11,893 bases of DNA from contig JAQCJA010000098.1 in the NCBI GenBank assembly GCA_027593305.1, positions 1-11,893 of the forward strand, read 5' to 3'. The position numbers and the translations under genes were made by a program. The notes under the pieces were generated by a model. It did no database searches. It was given only the letters and a program-made list of their open reading frames with translations, and was not told where the DNA came from. This DNA is from a bacterium. GTDB taxonomy: Bacteria; Latescibacterota; UBA2968; UBA8231. Below, piece by piece: positions 1 through 6,727 of this stretch (its first letter is position 1; each line of letters starts with the position of its first letter).

Positions 1-404
1 GGGCGGAGCACGCCACAGAGTCCGAACCACTGCATCCGCGCTGGACTCCCCGCCGGCTCCGCGCGCCACCACGTAGTACCGGTACTGATGCCCGTCGGCT
101 ACGGATCTGTCCGGGTACTCCGTAACGCTCGCGGCAACATCCGTGAGCCGCGTGTACTCCCCACCGTCCACAGACCGGTACACCCGGTAGCCGCTAACGC
201 CTGGAGCCCCGGCGGCCGACCAGCGCAGCACAGGCTGCTCCGTGCCACCTCCCATCCGTAACGCGAGCGGGTCCCCGGCGGTCGTCGGGTTCTGCGCATC
301 CAGCGGGTTGTCCCGGGCGGGCTCAGAGGGCGTCTCCTTGCCGCAGGTCGTGAGGACCAGAGCGGCGAGTGTCAGCAAGATGGGGTAACGATGCGTCGGC
401 CCAT
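1..404 (-). CDS. Fibronectin type III lipoprotein, 3' partial, apparent frameshift in signal peptide
   Basis: Reading leftwards off the window edge, this frame encodes a hydrophobic stretch ending LVLTTC, a lipobox whose Cys would be lipidated, then a linker rich in Pro, Asn and Asp. A fibronectin type III-like domain follows, with the hallmark sequences VLRWSA, SGYRVYRSVDGG and YRYYVVA. The product should be an envelope-anchored lipoprotein with an extracytoplasmic Ig-like fold. The open frame has no good start: its first in-frame candidate is TTG at 378, which gives no basic n-region. An ATG at 404, preceded by AAGG, starts MGRRIVTP in the neighbouring frame and stops after ten codons. Adding one C to the C4 run (382-385) joins it to ILLTLAALVLTTC, a textbook lipoprotein signal. 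I therefore take 404 as the ancestral start. This may be a mutation, a phase-variable tract or a sequencing error. The gene lies 22 bp after the 427-1422 gene. Its partner and function are unknown. Confidence 0.6.
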
Positions 405-426
405 GGCTGCCTTGAGTGGAGTGACC

Positions 427-1422
427 TCAGCGCGGCGCGCCGATGCGCAGCAGCCAGCGGCTGCTGTCCGCGCGCGCCGGGGCACCGGGAGCGAACAGGT
501 CAGCGATGTTGTCCAGCCGCACGCCGGGAACCAGGCGCGCGTACACCGCAATGGTGGTCAGTGCATCCCCGCCCGCCAGCTGCTCCTGCAGCTGCACGCT
601 GTGCAGCATCGGCGCATCCAGATCCTCGGAGACAAGGAACACCACCCAGTCCAGGCGCGTGCCGGTGCTGTCCTGCTGTGCCTGGAGCAGATGCGCGTGC
701 ACGGTCATGCCCGCCGCCAGCCGCGCCATGCCGTGCCACCAGGCGGCGGCAGAGTACTCGAATGTATTCACTTCCCGCCCGACCAGCTTGACGTGGGCGC
801 GGACGTCCTCGGCTCCCCAGGCCGGAGGGGACGCCGTGCCCGGCGCACTCAGCAGGCGCAGGCGCACCAGCGTGTCGCGGGTCCGTTCCACCAATTGGTC
901 TGACGCGGCGTCCGCGGCCAGACCGGCGATGCCACGGCCATCCAGCGTCACCAGGCCATGCAGCGTGTCCACGTCTACGGAATACGCCCACGGTGTCGCG
1001 GTTGTGTCAGCCCACAGCCCCGACGGGACGGGCAGACCCGGCAGCGGCGGCAACTGCAGACGCACCCGGCCATCGGCGTGTTCCATGCGCGCACCCGGCA
1101 GGGGGTCACCGAGATTCTTGGCCGGTAGGGCGCTGCTCGCAGGAATGCCTGCCCCCTCCCAGGCTCGCAGACTGTCCCCGAGTGCCTGCAGGCCGTCGTA
1201 GATATCCGCGTTTCCAGCCACAGCGCACAGCAAGACCATGGCGGACCCGCATACGCGCGTTAGAGAGACCCAGCCGCCTGCGCGGCGAAGCTCGCCGGGT
1301 CGTCGACCCGCCGTGGCGCCGCGGTCCCTGGCTGCGAGCGGACGCTGTGGCCACACCCCCCGGGCGCCGTAAGCGTGGGTTGATGGAGTACGAGACAGCC
1401 CTGTAGCTCCTGGTCGATACAC
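427..1422 (-). CDS. Hypothetical exported protein with BON-like segment
   Basis: This is a 331-residue ORF that I do not recognise. The GTG start at 1422 is backed by a strong AGGAGG at 1428-1433, spacing 5. The first 50 residues are low-complexity and Arg/Gly/Pro-rich. Around residues 46-72 comes a signal-peptide-like segment: two Arg, a hydrophobic core containing MVLLCAVAG, and a possible cleavage after GNA. The mature part has a stretch near residues 146-190 with the pattern VDVDTLHGLVTLDG followed by an amphipathic helix. This resembles a BON domain (periplasmic lipid-binding fold), though the match is loose. No catalytic motif is evident. The only internal ATG near the signal (residue 62) would leave too short a signal peptide and has no ribosome site. 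The N-terminus may therefore be a rearranged junction with the upstream recombinase remnant. It is followed closely by the lipoprotein gene, suggesting a shared envelope operon. Confidence 0.55.
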   Translation of the reverse strand: MYRPGATGLSRTPSTHAYGARGVWPQRPLAARDRGATAGRRPGELRRAGGWVSLTRVCGSAMVLLCAVAGNADIYDGLQALGDSLRAWEGAGIPASSALPAKNLGDPLPGARMEHADGRVRLQLPPLPGLPVPSGLWADTTATPWAYSVDVDTLHGLVTLDGRGIAGLAADAASDQLVERTRDTLVRLRLLSAPGTASPPAWGAEDVRAHVKLVGREVNTFEYSAAAWWHGMARLAAGMTVHAHLLQAQQDSTGTRLDWVVFLVSEDLDAPMLHSVQLQEQLAGGDALTTIAVYARLVPGVRLDNIADLFAPGAPARADSSRWLLRIGAPR

Positions 1423-1427
1423 GTTGC

Positions 1428-1433
1428 CCTCCT
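1428..1433 (-). promoter_or_regulatory. Shine-Dalgarno site AGGAGG for the GTG start at 1422
   Basis: A perfect AGGAGG on the minus strand ends 5 nt before the GTG at 1422. It is the main argument for the long N-terminus of the exported protein, because no other in-frame start in that region has a ribosome-binding site. Confidence 0.5.
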
Positions 1434-1464
1434 GTCGAGCACTGCGCGCGCCGCGTGGATGCAG

Positions 1465-1854
1465 TTACGATACCGGCGGATTTGCAGGGGAGAAGCCGCC
1501 CGTGGTGCGACGGGCGCCTCGGGAAGTCGCACAAACAGCCGCGCACGGGTGCCGGGCAATGGGCACCCAGTACCGACTCAGGGCGTAACGTAGCACGACC
1601 TCTCTTACGGGCGCAAAGCGCGCAGAGTGCAGGACGCCAGACAGGCCTCTCCATGTGGTGTCTGACCATCCACCGAAGTCCCGCCGGAACTCCGCCAGGA
1701 AGGCTGAGAACGTGATGCCAGCATCTTCCTCAAGGACCGTAGTCGGGGCTTCTTCAGGCGCAGGCGCAGGCGAAGCATGCCCGGGAAAGGCGACGACGCT
1801 TCCAGATGGCTTAGGCCGATGCCAGCGACGGCCGTAGGTGCTCACGACAGCCAT
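1465..1854 (-). pseudogene. Possible N-terminal remnant of a tyrosine recombinase
   Basis: This 129-residue ORF starts with ATG at 1854 after AAGGGGG (spacing about 6). Residues 7-25 (YGRRWHRP, then VVAFPG) and about 47-78 (ITFSAFLAEFRRDF, then WSDTTWRGLSGVLHS) resemble the arm-proximal and SAM-like core-binding parts of phage-type integrases. Near the C-terminus the frame reads GGFSPAN and soon stops. Dropping one base of the AAA run (1481-1483) continues as GGFSPA-IRRYRNCIHAARAVLD, which is how such a core-binding domain usually ends (SPATIRRY...LRAVL). No catalytic domain (R...HxxR...Y) is present downstream, where the exported-protein gene begins within about 45 bp. I infer a decayed, truncated integrase. 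The similarity is by eye only, and an unrelated small hypothetical protein is the alternative. Confidence 0.4.
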
Positions 1855-1952
1855 GGCAGCCCCCTTCCCATTACCAACTGCCCGCGATGAGCAGGCTGCG
1901 CCTTTCCCCAGAGAGCCTCGAGGCGCACCTTCTTTTCGCCAGTTTCTCGTCT

Positions 1953-1974
1953 ATTGAGGGGCAATTGAGGGACA
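1953..1974. promoter_or_regulatory. 11-bp tandem repeat upstream of the HAD-led operon
   Basis: Two adjacent copies, ATTGAGGGGCA and ATTGAGGGACA (one mismatch), lie 51 bp before the ATG at 2025. They sit in the AT-richer 170-bp divergent region between the minus-strand left arm and the plus-strand operon. They are flanked by inverted 7-mers TTTTCGC (1933-1939) and GCGAAAA (1985-1991). Each repeat contains TTGAGG, a passable -35 element, but I see no convincing -10. The layout suits a regulator binding site plus promoter for the catabolic operon. The rest of 1855-2024 shows nothing else recognisable. Confidence 0.3.
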
Positions 1975-2024
1975 ACGCCGAATAGCGAAAATCTTAACTG
2001 CTTGATTTTACAGAGAGTTACTGC

Positions 2025-2603
2025 ATGAAGAACATCAAAGCCGTGCTCTTTGACATGGACGGCACCCTGACCGTGCCGAACATCGACTGGCAGGACCTGC
2101 GCGCCCGTGTCGGGGTGCCCGTCGGCATCGGGATCATGGAGCACATCTATACGCTGTCCCCCGAGGAGGCGCAGCGCGCCGACGACATTGTGCGCGAAAT
2201 CGAGATGGCTTCTGTACTTGCCGCTGAACCCAACAGCGGCCTCGCCGAGCTGTTCCGCCAGTTCGAAGAATCGCCGTGGAAACTTGCCCTCATCACGAAC
2301 AATCACCGCCAGGCAATGGATCACGTTGTCGCCACTTTCGGGCTGCGCTTCGACCTGCTGCTGAGTCGGGAGGATGCGCTGCTGAAGCCGGCGCCGGACC
2401 TGCTGCTGCTCGCCCTGGAAAGGTTCGACATTACCGCGGCCGAAGCCGTCTTCGTCGGCGACGGTCGCTACGACCGGGAGGCCAGTGCTGCCGCCGGGGT
2501 ACACTACATCCACATGGAGCACGACCGAAGCCGGCCGTCGGCGGGTGATGTGATCTACGGGCTGGCCCAGTTGCCCGCTCGACTCAAGGCACTGCAGCGC
2601 TGA
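2025..2603 (+). CDS. HAD-superfamily hydrolase (phosphoglycolate phosphatase-like)
   Basis: This 192-residue protein carries all four HAD motifs. Motif I is DMDGTLT at 10-16, with nucleophile D10 and acid/base D12. Motif II is Thr91 in LITNN. Motif III is Lys121 in LLKPAPD. Motif IV is GDGRYD with D146 and D150. A short helical cap lies between about residues 17 and 75, so it belongs with the small-cap phosphatases of the Gph/YrfG type. It would be cytosolic and Mg-dependent, hydrolysing a small phosphomonoester. The substrate cannot be told from sequence. The ATG at 2025 follows GAGAG, a modest ribosome site. It is first of four plus-strand genes and lies 92 bp before the dehydrogenase start. 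A substrate linked to the hydroxy-acid enzymes downstream, or a repair role towards a damaged metabolite, are both possible. Confidence 0.88.
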   Translation: MKNIKAVLFDMDGTLTVPNIDWQDLRARVGVPVGIGIMEHIYTLSPEEAQRADDIVREIEMASVLAAEPNSGLAELFRQFEESPWKLALITNNHRQAMDHVVATFGLRFDLLLSREDALLKPAPDLLLLALERFDITAAEAVFVGDGRYDREASAAAGVHYIHMEHDRSRPSAGDVIYGLAQLPARLKALQR

Positions 2604-2695
2604 TTGCCTGACGCATTGCGGGATTCTTGCCGCTCCGAACCGCCCCCCCTACCTTCCCCTTCTCTCACCCATCGCCCATCACCGGCCGCCAATCC

Positions 2696-3853
2696 ATGCC
2701 CTTCCAGACCATCGCCGACTTTCGCATGCCCACCCGCGTCGTGCACGGCGTCGGCTCCATCACACGTCTGCCCGGACTGCTGCCGCAGGGTGTCAAGGTC
2801 CTTGTTGTCTCGGACAAGGGGCTGGCGGAGGCCGGCATCATCGGGCGGGTCACCGCCGTCCTCGATGATGCACAGATCGCCTGGGAGTTGTTCACCGACG
2901 TCGTCGGCAATCCGGTGGCGCGCAACGTCAGCGCCGGTGTCAGGGCCTACACGCAGGGCAAATGTGGCGCCATTGTCGGACTGGGCGGCGGCTCGCCGAT
3001 GGACGTGGCCAAGATGGTCGGTGTCCTGGTCAGCCACGGCGGCCGTATCGATCAGTATCTCGGCGCACCTGCAAAGATCACCAACAACATTCCGCCTCTG
3101 GTCTGTATTGCCACGACGTACGGCACCGGCAGTGAAGTCACCCCCTTCGCCGTGCTCACCAATCCAAAGACGCAGAACAAGGATCCGGTGATCAGCTGGA
3201 AGATCGCGCCGTTGGCGGCGATCCTGGACCCGGAGTTGTGTGTCGCCCTGCCAGTCTCGGTTGGTGGCCCAACGGGCATGGATGCATTGACCCACGCCAT
3301 TGAGTCGTACACCAACCTCATGGCGACGCCTTTGACGGAGGCCCTTGCCCTGGGCGCGATCGAAATGATCGGCCAGCACCTGCGCACCGCCTGCGCCAAT
3401 GACCATGAACTGGCCGCCACGGAGCAGATGCTGCTGGCCAGTTGTATGGCCGCCATGGCCTTCTCGCAGACCCGTCTCGGCAACGTGCATGCCATGTCGC
3501 ACCCCGTGGGTGCGCAGTTCGGCGTGCACCACGGCCTGGCCAATGCCATCCTGCTGCCGCATGTCATGGACTACAATCTGCAGGCGCGTATCACCAAATT
3601 CGGCACCATCGCCCAGGCGCTGGGGGAAAACACGGAGGGACTCGGTGACTACGACGCCGCCTGTCTCGCCGTCGAGCAGGTCCGGCAACTCAACGACGAT
3701 CTGGGGATTCCGCAACAATTGCACGAAGTCGGGGTGAAGACCGCCGGGGTGGCAGCGCTGTCGCAAGCGGCCATGCAGAGCGGCAATATTCAGGTGAATC
3801 CCCGCAAGACCACGCTCAACGACATGAAGGCGCTGTTCCGCGCCGCGATCTGA
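2696..3853 (+). CDS. Iron-containing (group III) alcohol dehydrogenase
   Basis: This is a 385-residue member of the Fe-ADH family, whose members oxidise an alcohol or hydroxy acid with NAD(P) or run the reverse reaction. Visible features are KVLVVSDKGL in the N-terminal Rossmann-like half, the nucleotide-binding GGGSPMD at 97-103, and TYGTGSEVTPFAV. The metal ligands fit the FucO pattern: D196 and H200 in GMDALTHAIE, H265 in VHAMSHP, and H279 in VHHG, with 14 residues between the last two as in FucO. I chose the ATG at 2696 because the family consensus starts just after it (FRMPTRVVHG). An in-frame TTG at 2627 would add 23 Pro/Ser-rich residues with no family counterpart, although neither start has a strong ribosome site. 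It lies between the HAD hydrolase and the LarA homologue. It probably acts on the hydroxy acid or semialdehyde of the same pathway. Exact substrate is unknown. Confidence 0.93.
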   Translation: MPFQTIADFRMPTRVVHGVGSITRLPGLLPQGVKVLVVSDKGLAEAGIIGRVTAVLDDAQIAWELFTDVVGNPVARNVSAGVRAYTQGKCGAIVGLGGGSPMDVAKMVGVLVSHGGRIDQYLGAPAKITNNIPPLVCIATTYGTGSEVTPFAVLTNPKTQNKDPVISWKIAPLAAILDPELCVALPVSVGGPTGMDALTHAIESYTNLMATPLTEALALGAIEMIGQHLRTACANDHELAATEQMLLASCMAAMAFSQTRLGNVHAMSHPVGAQFGVHHGLANAILLPHVMDYNLQARITKFGTIAQALGENTEGLGDYDAACLAVEQVRQLNDDLGIPQQLHEVGVKTAGVAALSQAAMQSGNIQVNPRKTTLNDMKALFRAAI

Positions 3854-3937
3854 CAACAACGACAACCACCACTTGCGTGGCCCGCAGCGATTGCAGTTGA
3901 CGCGCCGGGCCCGCTCGACCACGCAGGAGCAGGACCT

Positions 3938-5194
3938 ATGGCTTTACCGCGCATGCTGAAGGTGCAGCAGCACTTTGACGCACCCCGGGTCGATGACATC
4001 CCGACGACCGTCCAGCAACAGATTGACGGGCTGAACCTTGCCGGCAAAGTGAAACCGGGTGACACAGTTGCCGTCACCGTCGGCAGCCGCGGCATCAACA
4101 ACATCGCCGCCATCACCAAAGCCATTGTTGATGCTTTGAAGAAGCTCGGTGCCAGGCCCTTTATCGTGCCCGCCATGGGCAGCCACGGCGGCGGCACCGC
4201 CGAGGGGCAGCGCGAAATCATCGAGAGTTACGGTGTCACGGAAGACTTCATCGGTTGTCCGATTCGGGCCACCATGGAGGTCGTGCAGGTCGGCACCGTC
4301 GAGGGTGAAGTCCCCGTCTACTTCGACAAGTACGCCAGTGAGGCGGACCACGTTGTTGTCGCCGGGCGCATCAAGCCACACACCGGCTTCGTCGGCGAGA
4401 TCGAGAGCGGCCTGCACAAGATGCTGCTGATCGGCCTCGGCAAGCATAAGGGTGCCGCCCTCTATCACCAGGCGATCGTGCAGTACTCCTTCGATCGCAT
4501 CATTCGCGGCGTGGCCCAGCAGGTCATCGACAAGTGCAGCATCCTTTTCGGCCTGGCCATCGTGGAGAACCCCTATGATCAGACGGCCCTGATCGAGGCC
4601 GTATCCCCGGCGGATTTCGCCCAGCGGGAAAAGGAGCTGCTGATTCTGGCCAAGAAGTGGATGCCCCGTCTCCCCTTTGATCGCGTCGACCTGCTCGTGA
4701 TCGATGCCATGGGCAAGAACATCTCCGGCTCCGGCATGGACACCAACGTCATCGGCCGCAAATTCAACGACCATGCCGCGGCAGAAAAGGAGTTCCCCAA
4801 GGTCACTCGCATCCTCGTCCGCGACCTGACTCCGGAGACGCACGGCAACGCCGCCGGCATCGGCATGGCCGAGTACTGCCATCAGCGCATCGTCGACCAG
4901 ATGAACGTCGAGGCGACGGTGATCAACTGCATGACCGGCAATGCGCCGTCGGGCGCCGCCATCCCCGTGCACTTTGCCACCGATCAGGAATGCCTCGACA
5001 AGGCACTGCAGACGGTCGGCTTCGTGGAACCACAGAATGCGCGCGTGCTGCGCATTCGTGACACCCTGCACCTTGGCGAACTGCTCGTCTCGCAGGCCTT
5101 CAGCAAGGAGATGGAAGGACGGCAGGATCTGTCCGTGCTGGCAGCTGCCGCCGACATGGAGTTCGACGCGCAGGGCAACCTGCTCGACTGGTAG
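3938..5194 (+). CDS. LarA/DUF2088-family nickel-pincer racemase homologue
   Basis: This 418-residue protein matches the LarA superfamily, whose members racemise or epimerise alpha-hydroxy acids using a nickel-pincer nucleotide. Counterparts of the key LarA residues are visible: SHGGG with H83, GRIKPHTGF with H148, HK at 160-161 (K161, the expected cofactor-linking lysine), and GKHKGA with H170 as likely nickel ligand. The substrate-binding D-x-T-R motif near the N-terminus of true lactate racemase is VGSRG here (R51 kept, the acidic residue lost). This argues for a different substrate from lactate. The start ATG follows AGGAGCAGG. The cofactor-making genes larB, larC and larE are not in the window, so they must lie elsewhere if the enzyme uses that cofactor. 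It sits between the dehydrogenase and the PLP enzyme, which suggests interconversion of hydroxy-acid stereoisomers for the next step. Family assignment is firm and substrate is open. Confidence 0.9.
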   Translation: MALPRMLKVQQHFDAPRVDDIPTTVQQQIDGLNLAGKVKPGDTVAVTVGSRGINNIAAITKAIVDALKKLGARPFIVPAMGSHGGGTAEGQREIIESYGVTEDFIGCPIRATMEVVQVGTVEGEVPVYFDKYASEADHVVVAGRIKPHTGFVGEIESGLHKMLLIGLGKHKGAALYHQAIVQYSFDRIIRGVAQQVIDKCSILFGLAIVENPYDQTALIEAVSPADFAQREKELLILAKKWMPRLPFDRVDLLVIDAMGKNISGSGMDTNVIGRKFNDHAAAEKEFPKVTRILVRDLTPETHGNAAGIGMAEYCHQRIVDQMNVEATVINCMTGNAPSGAAIPVHFATDQECLDKALQTVGFVEPQNARVLRIRDTLHLGELLVSQAFSKEMEGRQDLSVLAAAADMEFDAQGNLLDW

Positions 5195-5242
5195 GCTGCA
5201 TTCCCTTGACTGACGGCGCCCACATCAACCGGACAGGCACCT

Positions 5243-6385
5243 GTGACCTCATCTGAATACCTCGGCATGCCCGTCGACGAGATCGATACGCCGGTTCTGC
5301 TGGTGGATCTCGACGCGCTGGAATTCAACATCGACAAGCTGGCGACGCACTTCGCCGAAGCCGGCAAGCTGCTGCGCCCGCATACCAAGTCGCACAAGAC
5401 ACCGGCCATCGCCCACCTGCAGCTGCAGGCTGGCGCCATCGGCGTGACCTGCGCCAAACTGGGCGAGGCCGAAATCATGGCCGACGCCGGCATTGATGAC
5501 ATCCTGATTGCCAACGAAGTCGTGGGACGACACAAGATTCCGCGACTCATGGACCTGGCACGCCGCTGCGACATCATGGTTGCCGTCGATGATCCGGACA
5601 ACCTGGCCGACATCGATGCCGCCGCGGGCGCCGCCGGTGTCCGACCCCGCGTTCTGGTGGAGGTCAACATCGGCCACAACCGCTGTGGCATCGCGGCGGA
5701 GTCTGCGGACGTCGTCGAACTGGCCCGGGCCGTTCACGATGCACCTCACGTCCGTTTTGCGGGCGTCTTTGGCTACCAGGGACACGTCGTTGATCTGCCC
5801 GATGCCGAGGAGCGGGAGACCGGGGCGCACGGTTGCCTCGGGCGCCTGACGACGGCAGTGGCCAACGTGCGCGCTGCAGGCCTGGTGGTCGACATCGTTT
5901 CCACATCTGCAACGGGCGACTACTACGTGTCGACGACGTACGACGCCGTCACCGAGGTCCAGGCCGGATCCTATGCCCTGATGGATGCAGCCTACGGCAC
6001 GTTGAACCTTGGCTTCCGCAACGCCCTGACGGTGCTTACGACGGTGACCAATCGACCCAATGCGGAACAGGTGATCACGGACGCAGGACTGAAGTCGGTG
6101 ACGCCGGAACACGGTATGCCTCTGGTGAAGCTGCCCTCCCGCGAAGGCATCGACGTCGGCTGGGATCCACAGGGTCTGCGCTTCCTCACCTGCCACGCCC
6201 TGTCCGAGGAACATGGCCGTCTTCGTGTGGAAGGGGGCCGGTGCAACCTCGAGCCCGGAGACCTGATCCAGTTCATTCCCGGGCATGGCTGCACCACGAT
6301 GAACCTGCATGACAAGATCTACGCGGTGCGCAATGGGCGCCTGGAGGCAATCTGGCCCATCGCCGCCCGCGGCAAGGTTCGTTGA
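5243..6385 (+). CDS. Fold-type III PLP enzyme, D-serine dehydratase / D-threonine aldolase family
   Basis: This 380-residue protein opens with YLGMPVDEIDTPVLLVDLD, typical of the family. The PLP-binding lysine lies in RPHTKSHK at 45-52 (presumably K49), and the alanine-racemase-like barrel continues through VEVNIGHNRCGI. The C-terminal metal site reads PGHGCTTMNLHD, with H348 and C350. In the characterised enzymes I recall, D-serine dehydratase and D-threo-3-hydroxyaspartate dehydratase use His and Cys, while D-threonine aldolase uses His and Asp. The dehydratase branch is therefore favoured: beta-elimination of a D-3-hydroxy amino acid to an oxo acid and ammonia. I accept the GTG at 5243 because family members often start with this YLG segment. 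An ATG at 5269 is the alternative. It is last in the operon, 48 bp after the LarA homologue. It could also be an aldolase such as the beta-hydroxyaspartate type. Confidence 0.9.
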   Translation: MTSSEYLGMPVDEIDTPVLLVDLDALEFNIDKLATHFAEAGKLLRPHTKSHKTPAIAHLQLQAGAIGVTCAKLGEAEIMADAGIDDILIANEVVGRHKIPRLMDLARRCDIMVAVDDPDNLADIDAAAGAAGVRPRVLVEVNIGHNRCGIAAESADVVELARAVHDAPHVRFAGVFGYQGHVVDLPDAEERETGAHGCLGRLTTAVANVRAAGLVVDIVSTSATGDYYVSTTYDAVTEVQAGSYALMDAAYGTLNLGFRNALTVLTTVTNRPNAEQVITDAGLKSVTPEHGMPLVKLPSREGIDVGWDPQGLRFLTCHALSEEHGRLRVEGGRCNLEPGDLIQFIPGHGCTTMNLHDKIYAVRNGRLEAIWPIAARGKVR

Positions 6386-6396
6386 CGCCCGGATTT

Positions 6397-6444
6397 GTTG
6401 GCGACAGGACTCGTTGGTGACAGGACTCGTTGGTGACAGGGCTC
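6397..6444. repeat. Three 16-bp tandem repeats between convergent operons
   Basis: The copies are GTTGGCGACAGGACTC, GTTGGTGACAGGACTC and GTTGGTGACAGGGCTC, head to tail with no spacers and one change between neighbours. They fill almost all of the gap between the stop of the PLP enzyme (6385) and the stop of the carrier protein (6449). A 16-bp period is not a multiple of three, so they are not a coding repeat. They look like slippage-generated DNA, or a protein-binding or transcription-ending spacer. Confidence 0.85.
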
Positions 6445-6468
6445 CCCGTCAGCGACTGGCCTGACGGG
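6445..6468. terminator. Hairpin at the 3' end of the carrier-protein gene
   Basis: CCCGTCAG and CTGACGGG form a perfect 8-bp, GC-rich stem around an 8-nt loop, overlapping the last codons and stop of the carrier protein. It is placed where both convergent transcripts should end. There is no T-tract on either side, so it is not a standard intrinsic terminator. It may instead block 3' exonucleases or assist Rho-dependent ending. Confidence 0.45.
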
Positions 6469-6727
6469 TAGCGGCGCGGCGGCGCAGCACGTAGTGCGCC
6501 AGCGTCCGGATCGAATCAAAGAGCTCAACACGCAGATCGTCATCCGGCACGCGGAAATCGTACTCCTGCTCCAGAGCGGCGACGATTTCCAGTGACCCCA
6601 TGGAGTCCACCGTCGCGTCGCCGCCGAACAAGGGCTCATCGATATCGACCTGCTCCGGCGCGACTCGAAGGTGCAGCGCTGCCATCACCAACTCCCGTAC
6701 TCGTTCTGTCACGCGCTCTTCTTCCAC
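6449..6727 (-). CDS. Acyl/peptidyl carrier protein
   Basis: This 92-residue protein has the four-helix carrier layout: helix I with VRELVMAAL, loop with VDIDEPLFGG, the attachment motif VDSMGSLEIV with Ser42 as expected 4'-phosphopantetheine site, then EQEYDFRVPDDDLR and FDSIRTLAHYV. It should carry an acyl or aminoacyl group as a thioester in the cytosol. The sequence is less acidic than the primary fatty-acid ACP and ends in a basic tail (LRRRAATRQASR), so a dedicated pathway-specific carrier is more likely. The GTG start at 6727 is chosen because GGAGGAG (6733-6739) sits 5 nt upstream and the fold begins right after it. Longer upstream starts only read through the protease gene in another frame. 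It overlaps the 3' end of that gene by 19 bp, so the two are translationally coupled. No adenylation, ketosynthase or acyltransferase gene is in the window. Confidence 0.88.
   Translation of the reverse strand: MEEERVTERVRELVMAALHLRVAPEQVDIDEPLFGGDATVDSMGSLEIVAALEQEYDFRVPDDDLRVELFDSIRTLAHYVLRRRAATRQASR

Noticed and set aside
443..1201. 252-codon plus-strand open frame opposite the exported protein
   Set aside because: It is Ser/Arg-rich with no motif, and the minus-strand frame has the strong ribosome site and signal-like segment. Confidence is moderate because neither product is recognised.
2627..2695. Longer alcohol dehydrogenase N-terminus from the TTG at 2627
   Set aside because: The added residues are Pro/Ser-rich and not family-like, and homology begins right after the ATG at 2696.
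2555..3922. 455-codon minus-strand open frame opposite the alcohol dehydrogenase
   Set aside because: It is antisense to a gene with all Fe-ADH motifs. The translation shows no family features and is a by-product of GC-rich codon use.
3944..5071. 375-codon minus-strand open frame opposite the LarA homologue
   Set aside because: It lies fully within a well-supported gene on the other strand, and its His/Asp/Gly-rich translation is typical of antisense reading.
5249..6310. 353-codon minus-strand open frame opposite the PLP enzyme
   Set aside because: It is antisense to a confident gene, with no recognisable motif or ribosome site.
6397..6444. Tandem repeats as a CRISPR array
   Set aside because: Units are 16 bp, directly adjacent with no spacers, and no cas genes are present.
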